This document shows, piece after piece, positions 58,357 to 64,000 of a stretch of DNA of 64,000 bases; within the stretch, counting starts at the first letter, position 1; every line of letters starts with the position of its first letter. The notes beneath the pieces are model-generated. The model was not told where the DNA came from, did not search any database, and saw only the letters and a list, made by a program, of their open reading frames with translations. A program made the position numbers and the translations under genes. Origin of the DNA: Deinococcus radiophilus (lineage in GTDB: Bacteria; Deinococcota; Deinococci; Deinococcales; Deinococcaceae); assembly GCF_020889625.1 (NCBI RefSeq), contig NZ_CP086380.1:1321001-1385000 (forward strand), written 5' to 3'.

Positions 58357-58735
58357 TCTGAATCCCGCTGGCTGGGCGGAGCTTCAGCGCCGGGTGCAGG
58401 GCAGGGCCGTTCAGGCTGCTGGCGCTGCGGCTCAGGTGCTGGACCAGAAGCTGGCAGGGGAAGGCAGTGGTGCAAAACACGCTGGCCTGCCCCACCGCAG
58501 CTCTGCGCCCGGTGAATACCCCGCCGAGCAAAGCGGCGACCTCCGTGAGAGCGTCGGCAGCCGCCCAGCTGGCGAGATGGGCGCAGAGTTCGGCCTGATT
58601 GATGCCCCGGAACATGCCGCCCACCTGCACTTCAAACCCCCGCAGGCCGGGGGCCGTCCAGTGATGGACATGGCGCTGGCCGATGACGACATTCAACGCG
58701 CCGTCTTGGACGGCTTTAAGGATGGTGGAGTATGA
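58349..58735 (+). CDS. HK97 gp10-like head-tail protein
   Basis: A 128-residue protein from GTG 58349. The pattern Pro-Gly-Glu-Tyr-Pro then Ser-Gly-Asp-Leu-Arg-Glu-Ser-Val and Ala-Ala-His-Leu-His-Phe is typical of HK97-gp10/minor tail-completion proteins. It overlaps its upstream neighbour by 8 nt. Confidence 0.78.
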   Translation: MANLNPAGWAELQRRVQGRAVQAAGAAAQVLDQKLAGEGSGAKHAGLPHRSSAPGEYPAEQSGDLRESVGSRPAGEMGAEFGLIDAPEHAAHLHFKPPQAGGRPVMDMALADDDIQRAVLDGFKDGGV

Positions 58736-59007
58736 CCCAGACGCAAAAACCGAGCATTAGCCGCGACGTTCATTACGTGGGCCTCAATGGTCGCCATGTG
58801 GCCGCCAAGGTGAGCTACGTTTATGAGCCCAAGACGAAGGAAGACTCCACCGAGCAGCAGCGGTGGGACAGCCTGGTTGAGCAGGACTGTGTTGATGTTC
58901 ATGCTTTCTACCTCGACTACGACAAGCCGGTGAATTACATCGAGAGCGTGCCCTACGACCCGGAGGGCAAAAAGCCTCATAGCTGGCACTGGCCTGAGCG
59001 TGTATGA
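58732..59007 (+). CDS. Hypothetical head-tail gene
   Basis: A 91-residue protein (ATGA overlap) with Tyr/Asp/Trp-rich composition: Tyr-Val-Gly-Leu-Asn-Gly-Arg-His, Asp-Val-His-Ala-Phe-Tyr-Leu-Asp-Tyr-Asp-Lys. It sits between gp10-like and tail-terminator genes; no family recognised. Confidence 0.6.
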   Translation: MTQTQKPSISRDVHYVGLNGRHVAAKVSYVYEPKTKEDSTEQQRWDSLVEQDCVDVHAFYLDYDKPVNYIESVPYDPEGKKPHSWHWPERV

Positions 59008-59393
59008 ACCTGCTCCAGGCCCTGTCCAGACTGCCCGAGCTGACCGCGCCGCTGGGCGGCGTGTACGACAGCGTACCGAAAGCGCCGCCGGTTGGCCCCT
59101 ACGCCATTGTTTCCGACATCAGCGACGTGGTGACCCGCGCAGGTTTTGACTACCAGGACCGGCAAAGCACGGTGCTGGTGACCATCTACGGCGCGGAAGG
59201 CGGCAGCCTGGGCAGCCTGCGCCCGCTGTGGCGCAGTGTGAGGGAGCTGGGAAGCGTCATCACCTCACACCCCGGCCTGCCGCCCATCGCGGGCTGCATG
59301 CTGTCGGCCACCCTGCCACCCACCCACGACCCCGTGACCCGGCGCCCCTATGCGGGCGTGCGGTTCCTCATTCCCTACAGGAGCAACACATGA
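59004..59393 (+). CDS. Probable tail terminator (lambda U position)
   Basis: A 129-residue protein with Gly-Gly-Val-Tyr-Asp-Ser-Val-Pro then Pro-Tyr-Ala-Ile-Val-Ser-Asp and a late Val-Arg-Phe-Leu-Ile-Pro-Tyr, matching the DUF3168-type tail terminators. It would cap the tail tube and join it to the head. Confidence 0.75.
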   Translation: MNLLQALSRLPELTAPLGGVYDSVPKAPPVGPYAIVSDISDVVTRAGFDYQDRQSTVLVTIYGAEGGSLGSLRPLWRSVRELGSVITSHPGLPPIAGCMLSATLPPTHDPVTRRPYAGVRFLIPYRSNT

Positions 59394-59611
59394 CCAAAGC
59401 AACCGAGAAGACCGAAGTGGTGGCGCCCGAAGTGGACGCCGACTATGGCAAACCCGACACCAACGGCAACCGCTGGCGCACGGAGCCGGTGGACGGTGGC
59501 CGGGTGCGCGTGCATCTGATCACTGAAGACGGCCAGGGCCTGAGCGTCCAGGCCGATACCGAAGCCAAGGGCAAAGAGACCCTGCGCGACCAGCTGAAAG
59601 GCGGTAACTAA
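59390..59611 (+). CDS. Small tail-region protein
   Basis: A 73-residue Lys/Glu/Thr-rich protein (ATGA overlap). Gly-Asn-Arg-Trp-Arg-Thr-Glu-Pro-Val-Asp-Gly-Gly-Arg-Val-Arg is the most ordered part. Not recognised. Confidence 0.58.
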   Translation: MTKATEKTEVVAPEVDADYGKPDTNGNRWRTEPVDGGRVRVHLITEDGQGLSVQADTEAKGKETLRDQLKGGN

Positions 59612-59613
59612 CC

Positions 59614-60102
59614 ATGACTGCGCCTGATCCCACCTTTTCCGCCAACACCAGTGCTGCTATTCGCCGTGACAAGGACTACCTGGAACTGGCGTTCCAGCCT
59701 GCCGTTCAGGGCGGTGCGGTGACGTTCGCCCGCGTACCACTGCTGAGCGAATTGGGCGGCTTCCAGCCCCAGACCAACGTGGCCCGTAAACCGCTGTTTG
59801 TGGACGCGGACGGCAAGACCCGCACCCTGGTCGCCATCATGAATGAAGGCGGCAACATTCAGTTCGCCGTAGCGGCCAACAGCAGCGACCCCACCTTCAA
59901 GGCGGTGCTGAAGGCAAGCAAGGAAGGAAAGAGTGTCCTGTACAAGGCCCACTACGCTTCTTCTGGCGTGACCATCCAGGGCGAGGCCGCCGTGCAGGAC
60001 CGTGGCATGCAAGGCGGAGCCACGGACATCCCTGAGTGGGGGTTCACCCTCGAAGCGATGGCGGCCGAGTACCTCGACGCTGCTGGCGCGGTGATCGCCT
60101 GA
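59614..60102 (+). CDS. Major tail tube protein
   Basis: A 162-residue protein in the place of lambda V. It is beta-rich with Asn-Ile-Gln-Phe-Ala-Val-Ala-Ala-Asn-Ser and Val-Leu-Tyr-Lys-Ala-His-Tyr-Ala-Ser-Ser-Gly-Val, and ends with an Ala-rich helix. Polymerises into the tail tube. Position is stronger evidence than sequence. Confidence 0.75.
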   Translation: MTAPDPTFSANTSAAIRRDKDYLELAFQPAVQGGAVTFARVPLLSELGGFQPQTNVARKPLFVDADGKTRTLVAIMNEGGNIQFAVAANSSDPTFKAVLKASKEGKSVLYKAHYASSGVTIQGEAAVQDRGMQGGATDIPEWGFTLEAMAAEYLDAAGAVIA

Positions 60103-60317
60103 TGACCACGCTCACGCTGAAGCAGGGGCGCGGGCGTGAGCTGGTCCTCTTCGCGCCCCGCTTTACAGAGCAGGGGGTGAGCGCGGCGGCCGTCATGGCA
60201 TCCGCGCCCATCCCCCGGCCTCTGATTTTTAAGGCCGGAAAAGACAAATACAGAGTGCCCGCGATTCCGAGACGCGGGTTTTTTATCGCTGAGATCACGC
60301 TCACGAGGGTGGACTGA
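60102..60317 (+). CDS. Small tail-region protein
   Basis: A 71-residue protein whose ATG overlaps the tail-tube stop. Arg/Ala/Phe-rich with Leu-Val-Leu-Phe-Ala-Pro-Arg-Phe. Real because of its coupling and because the next gene starts one base after it, but not recognised. Confidence 0.55.
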   Translation: MTTLTLKQGRGRELVLFAPRFTEQGVSAAAVMASAPIPRPLIFKAGKDKYRVPAIPRRGFFIAEITLTRVD

Positions 60318-60318
60318 T

Positions 60319-60624
60319 ATGGCAGAGTTGTTTAACGTACTGGCTGGCAAAAGCAAAGATACGTTTGCTATTGGGGGCATAGATTTCTACGCTGCGCCGC
60401 TGACCATTGCTGAGTGGAGTGAGCTGGCAACCCTCCCCGATGACCGCTTGCTTGACTTTCTGACGGCAAAACTCAAGGCCCGCATCAAAGAGCCGACCAA
60501 ATGGTCGCCTGACCGCATTACGCTGGGCTGGCTCAAGCAGAATCTGCCCCAGAACATGCTTGGCACAGTGCAATACCTGCTTATGCACGGCAAGATGCCG
60601 GAGCCTGAGTCCGGAAAGCCGTAG
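60319..60624 (+). CDS. Tail assembly chaperone, short form (lambda G-like)
   Basis: A 101-residue acidic/helical protein (Pro-Leu-Thr-Ile-Ala-Glu-Trp-Ser-Glu-Leu) immediately before the tape measure region. It ends at a TAG three codons after the heptamer C-GGA-AAG (60612-60618), a variant of the lambda G/T slippery site. It chaperones the tape measure during tail assembly. Confidence 0.8.
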   Translation: MAELFNVLAGKSKDTFAIGGIDFYAAPLTIAEWSELATLPDDRLLDFLTAKLKARIKEPTKWSPDRITLGWLKQNLPQNMLGTVQYLLMHGKMPEPESGKP

Positions 60625-61133
60625 AGCCGGTAGATGACGCTGTGCTGAGCAGCATGATCTATCGGCTGATTGGCGTTACCGGCTACACGCTGCCCCAAGT
60701 GATGGCCCTGACCATGCCACAACTGGAATGGCTGCTGGAAGGCTGTGGGCAGATGCTCTACCCCAGGCTGAAACCACAGTTGGACGCGCAATTCGCGAAG
60801 GTCAGCAGCGCGCCGAACAAGGAGAATCCGGGCGGGATCAGTGACGTGCGGAAAATCATCGTGGAGCACCGCGAACGGTTGACCAACCCTGGCTGGGAGC
60901 CAACGCTAGAACAGCAGGAGCGGGCCGAGGCCTATGCCATTCAGTACGCCGATTACCTGCCGCCGCGTGACGAACAGATCCGCCGCATAGAGCCGCTGGA
61001 GGGGCTGCCCGCTGAGACGGCGCAGGCCATCATGGATTACGCAGCGGCAGGCCTGTTCCCCACCGACATCTGGGCACATGACGTGGTGGTGCTGTGGCGC
61101 GAGATTCAGGTCACGGCTAGAGTGCAGACGTGA
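60319..61133 (+). CDS. Tail assembly chaperone, -1 frameshift extension (lambda GT-like)
   Basis: From the C-GGA-AAG heptamer a -1 shift continues through Val-Glu-Pro-Val-Asp-Asp-Ala and into the downstream frame to 61133, making a fused protein of about 271 residues. The second frame is open back to 60609, has no Shine-Dalgarno before its first start codon (GTG 60642), and carries the Leu-Pro-Gln-Val-Met-Ala-Leu-Thr-Met helix typical of T-domains. Two products from one gene is the rule in tailed-phage G/T pairs. Confidence 0.78.
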
Positions 61134-61576
61134 AATATGTCAACGATGACACTCCGGCCCCACCAGCCAATGATCGGCTGGGGGTTGCCGATTGGCTGAA
61201 AATCGGTCTGGCGGTTCTGATGGTGCTGTTCCTGCTGGGACTGTGGCGGCAGGATACCGACGCCGAGCCTGGGCAGCCTAGCCAGAGCGCTGTCACCGAA
61301 GCTGCCCAGCACTGGGAGGGCAGCGGCGAGCTGAACACCGACCCCTTCAGACTGGACGCCCAAAACTACAGCGTGTCTGTTACGACTGGAAGTGACTGCT
61401 TCTACGCCTTCGACCTGCGCGGCCTGGACGGTGAATCCCATGAGGGGCTGGCCCGCGCCCAGATGGGCACGCAGGAGTCAAACATCTATCAGCTGCCACC
61501 AGGTGAGTATTACCTGGTGGTCACCACTGGCCCCGCGCCCAAATGTCCTTGGTCGGTGGATCTCACCCCACGCTAG
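61130..61576 (+). CDS. Membrane-anchored protein inside the tail operon
   Basis: A 148-residue protein from GTG 61130 (overlap with the chaperone). One membrane helix (about residues 22-40, Trp-Leu-Lys-Ile-Gly-Leu-Ala-Val-Leu-Met-Val-Leu-Phe-Leu-Leu-Gly) and a folded outside domain with two cysteines (Ser-Asp-Cys-Phe-Tyr and Pro-Lys-Cys-Pro-Trp). The domain resembles small secreted beta proteins. Virion proteins rarely have a membrane anchor, so it may act on the host envelope. Unknown. Confidence 0.72.
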   Translation: MKYVNDDTPAPPANDRLGVADWLKIGLAVLMVLFLLGLWRQDTDAEPGQPSQSAVTEAAQHWEGSGELNTDPFRLDAQNYSVSVTTGSDCFYAFDLRGLDGESHEGLARAQMGTQESNIYQLPPGEYYLVVTTGPAPKCPWSVDLTPR

Positions 61577-61597
61577 GCCATCAGATTTTGACCCTCT

Positions 61598-61622
61598 CCC
61601 CGCCCCCGGCGGGGCTTTTTTT
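61598..61622 (+). terminator. Terminator before the tape measure gene
   Basis: CCCCGCC pairs with GGCGGGG around a 3-nt loop, followed by C and seven T (61616-61622). A strong intrinsic terminator 20 nt before the tape measure start. Confidence 0.88.
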
Positions 61623-61641
61623 GCACCCCAGGAGGTGATCC

Positions 61642-64000
61642 ATGACCGGAATCAAACTCGGTGACTTTACTGTAGGCATCATCCCCGAGGTCAGCCCCGC
61701 GCAGCTGCGGGCCGAACTCCAGCAGGGTGAGCAGCTGGCCAAGCGTATGCCCCTGCGGGTGCCCATCAAGCTGGACGACGCCTCGCTGAAATCCGAAACG
61801 CGCCGCCTGACCGCCGAGCTGCAAAAGGGCGCAGTCCTCAAGATCAAGCTGGACAGCAGTGCCATGCCCGCCGAGCTGAAGCGCATCCAGCAGCAGCTGG
61901 GCAGCGTGGCGAGCATCCGTGTGCAGGTCAAGGACAGCGGCAGGGCCCTGAACGATCTGCGGCAAATGGACAATCTGGTGAAGTCCCTGGGCAGCCGCAT
62001 GCAGTACCGCGTGACCGTCAACACCAGCGCCCTGGAAGCGGTCCACAGCCGGATCAACACCCAGGTCCAGCAGCTCACCGCTCTGCTGGCGCAACTGCGC
62101 GCTGCGGGCGGGGGCAATGGTGGCGCTGGCGCTGGCCGAGGCACTCCCGGCAGCGCTCTACCTGCGGGCACGGCCAACACCATCCGCGAGATCGAGCGCC
62201 TCAACAACCTCTGGCAGCGCGGACAGATCAACGCCGAGAACTACAACTCCGCCCTGACCGCCATGCAGAGCCGCTTGCAGGCCGCTGCCCAGGGCGCAAC
62301 CCGTGGCAGCGCCGAGTTTGCCCAGATCGACCGCGCCCTGACCCGCGTGACCACCTCGCTGCGGAGCATCAACACCGACAGCCTGGTCCGCATCCGGGCC
62401 GACGCCTCGGCGCTGCGGCTGGCCTTTGACAGCGCCACGGCGGGCGTGCAGCGCAACTCTGCGGGCTTCCGGCAGGCGGCCCAGACGTACAGCCAGGGAG
62501 CGCAGCAGCTGGAAGCCCGCCTGCAATCTCTGACCCGGCAGGCGCAGCTCACCCCTCAGCAACTGCGGCAGGTCAATCAGCAGCTCGCGCAGCTGGCACG
62601 GGAGCAGAACACCATTGCGGGGCGCGTGAACCATGCGGGGCTGAGCGGCAACATCGTGAACGCTGGCGGGGCGCTGGGCCAGGGCGCCGGAGCGGGCTTG
62701 ACCATGATGGGCGGGGGCCTGGGCATGGTGGCCGCGCAGGGCGCGATGGTCGCCGCAGCCATGAACAGCATCTACCAGTCATCCGGTAAGGCGGGCCTGG
62801 CGCTGGGTGGCGTGGGCCTGGCGGCCATTGGAGCCGTAGGAGCGCTGGGTAGCCTGGGCACGGTGGGCCTCTCCGAAGTGAAAAAGGTGGAGACGGCCAC
62901 CAACATCCTGAAAGCCAACGGCGCGCCGAATATCGAGGCTTTTCAAGGCCAGCTGGAGGACCTGAAGGAATCCCTGGGTGGCGTGGGCGATAGCTTTACT
63001 AAGGGTGATTTTGGTCTTGCTACCGCCGACATCGTGAAAGCCGGCGTGGAGTCCGCCGACGCGCTGACCCTGATGACCAGCAGCACCAAACTGGCCGCCG
63101 CCGAGCAGATCAACCTGACTGAAGCGTCCGGCCTGCTGCTGAAGAATTTGCGCCAGTACGATTACGAGGTGGGGGACGCCGCCCGCGTGGGCGACATGCT
63201 GGCGATGGCCGGTAACGCCGCTGCGGGCACGGCCTACGACCTGAGCGTGGGCCTGGGCATCGTGGGCGGCACGGGTAAGCAAGCCAAGCTGGAAATGTAC
63301 GACCTGCTGGGCATGCTGGTCGAACTGGACAACAAGGGCATGTCGGCCGCCGACGTGGGGGCCAACGGTTTGCGCGCAGCCCTGTCCGCCCTCTCGGACA
63401 TCACCAAGAAGGGGCAGGTCACACTCGGAGACCTGACCATTGCGATGGTGGATGCGGAAGGCAAGGCCCGCCCCGCTGGCGACATCCTGAAGGACCTGGG
63501 CGAAAAGATGCGCGGCATGGGCGTTTATGTCAATAAAACTACAGGTGAGTTAGATGGTAACGGCGAGGCCATGCAAACCGTCTCCAGCCTGATGGACAAC
63601 CGCGCCGCTGCCGCCGTGATCAACCTGACCGGCGACTGGGAGAAGTGGAGCCAGCAGATCAAGGACAGTGGCGGCTACTTGGACGAATACGCCAACACCA
63701 TGCAGGAGGGTGTGGAGCCTGCCCTCAAGAGCCTGAAAAACGCCTGGGCCGATACGGGCGCCGAGTTCGCCAAATCGTTCGCCGGACCCCTGACCACCTT
63801 CCTGAACGAAACGCTGAACCCCTTCGTGAAGAAGCTGGGCGAGATGTTCGAGATCCTGGGCAAGGGCAATAAGGCCGAGATCATGGCCTCGCTGCAGATC
63901 ACCCCGGAGGACAACGGTACGGCTCAGATTCTGAAGGTACTGACCGCTGGGGCTTACACTGTGGCTGATTTTGTCGGTAGCGGGGGCCTGCTGGGCAATC
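61642..64000 (+). CDS. Tail tape measure protein, N-terminal part
   Basis: An open frame from ATG 61642 (preceded by CCAGGAGGTGATCC) to the window edge, at least 786 residues, so the 3' end is missing. Long Gln/Ala/Leu helices (about residues 20-330) are followed by a Gly/Ala/Leu hydrophobic stretch near residues 340-410 (Gly-Leu-Ala-Leu-Gly-Gly-Val-Gly-Leu-Ala-Ala-Ile-Gly-Ala-Val), as in tape measures whose membrane segments help DNA entry. Later Lys-Ser/Asp-rich repeats resemble phage-minor-tail TMP_2 domains. It sets tail length. Confidence 0.88.
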   Translation, partial: MTGIKLGDFTVGIIPEVSPAQLRAELQQGEQLAKRMPLRVPIKLDDASLKSETRRLTAELQKGAVLKIKLDSSAMPAELKRIQQQLGSVASIRVQVKDSGRALNDLRQMDNLVKSLGSRMQYRVTVNTSALEAVHSRINTQVQQLTALLAQLRAAGGGNGGAGAGRGTPGSALPAGTANTIREIERLNNLWQRGQINAENYNSALTAMQSRLQAAAQGATRGSAEFAQIDRALTRVTTSLRSINTDSLVRIRADASALRLAFDSATAGVQRNSAGFRQAAQTYSQGAQQLEARLQSLTRQAQLTPQQLRQVNQQLAQLAREQNTIAGRVNHAGLSGNIVNAGGALGQGAGAGLTMMGGGLGMVAAQGAMVAAAMNSIYQSSGKAGLALGGVGLAAIGAVGALGSLGTVGLSEVKKVETATNILKANGAPNIEAFQGQLEDLKESLGGVGDSFTKGDFGLATADIVKAGVESADALTLMTSSTKLAAAEQINLTEASGLLLKNLRQYDYEVGDAARVGDMLAMAGNAAAGTAYDLSVGLGIVGGTGKQAKLEMYDLLGMLVELDNKGMSAADVGANGLRAALSALSDITKKGQVTLGDLTIAMVDAEGKARPAGDILKDLGEKMRGMGVYVNKTTGELDGNGEAMQTVSSLMDNRAAAAVINLTGDWEKWSQQIKDSGGYLDEYANTMQEGVEPALKSLKNAWADTGAEFAKSFAGPLTTFLNETLNPFVKKLGEMFEILGKGNKAEIMASLQITPEDNGTAQILKVLTAGAYTVADFVGSGGLLGN

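Larger units (their letters stand above)
35906..64000. mobile_element. Prophage (siphovirus-like), left part
   Basis: A complete modular order is visible: serine integrase, lysogenic cargo, repressor, divergent control region, early/replication operon, terminase, portal, prohead protease, capsid, connectors, tail tube, tail chaperones and tape measure. It is cut by the right edge inside the tape measure, so tail fibres, lysis genes and attR are not seen. Late-gene order resembles lambda; integration is by a large serine recombinase. Confidence 0.93.

Overview
The window reads as a Deinococcus-type chromosome carrying the left part of an integrated tailed phage (siphovirus-like). The GC-rich DNA, an Omp85/BamA outer-membrane protein, a Taq-type M32 carboxypeptidase, a TatA gene and many genes whose ATG sits 5-7 nt behind a TANNNT -10 box (leaderless mRNAs, common in Deinococcus) all point that way. 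The species cannot be named from this sequence alone.

Bases 1-35905 are host housekeeping DNA. In order: DNA polymerase III delta' with the start of an MBL-fold hydrolase; an SDR; a CDF metal exporter; a calcineurin-like phosphoesterase; an M3 oligoendopeptidase; an asparaginase and a decayed SDR pseudogene; the isoprenoid genes ispE and ispD (ispD carries an in-frame repeat insertion); an ABC-F ATPase; a small P-loop kinase; a UbiX-like protein; M32 carboxypeptidase; a Tat-exported intradiol-dioxygenase-like protein; the accD-accA pair; pyrimidine-nucleoside phosphorylase; two hotdog thioesterases; a lipoprotein; an M29 aminopeptidase; tRNA-Pro(GGG); an Excalibur lipoprotein; RNHCP and MOSC proteins; an NFACT (Rqc2-like) protein; bamA; an SLC13/TrkA-C transporter; tatA; and the 5' two-thirds of comM.

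At about 35905, comM (the branch-migration helicase of natural transformation) stops right after its Asn-Pro-Cys-Pro-Cys motif and prophage DNA begins. The prophage runs past the right edge. On the minus strand, 35960-42017 holds a large serine integrase, a small basic protein, likely lysogenic cargo (a 2TM-coiled-coil-GAF protein, a PH/GRAM-HNH fusion, an Excalibur protein, a secreted protein), a stand-alone UmuD-like S24 peptidase, and an HTH-S24 repressor whose catalytic dyad looks lost. A divergent control region with a 17-bp palindrome over a consensus promoter (42018-42141) faces a Cro-like gene. From 42142 to 49818 runs a dense early operon of mostly unknown small genes joined by stop/start overlaps. 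It includes a BRO/KilA-C antirepressor, a replication initiator with 22-bp iterons embedded in its coding sequence, a DnaC-like loader and a VRR-NUC nuclease. A terminator, a degenerate tRNA and a two-gene minus-strand cassette (50138-50694) separate this from the late genes.

The late genes follow a lambda-like order: terS (needs a -1 shift at an A9 run), terL, portal, S49 protease with an internally started scaffold, decoration protein, capsid, connectors, tail terminator, tail tube, a -1-frameshifted tail chaperone pair, a membrane protein and a tape measure cut by the window end. The points most worth following are the comM disruption, the split SOS-type switch, the uncharacterised cargo and the recoding signals.
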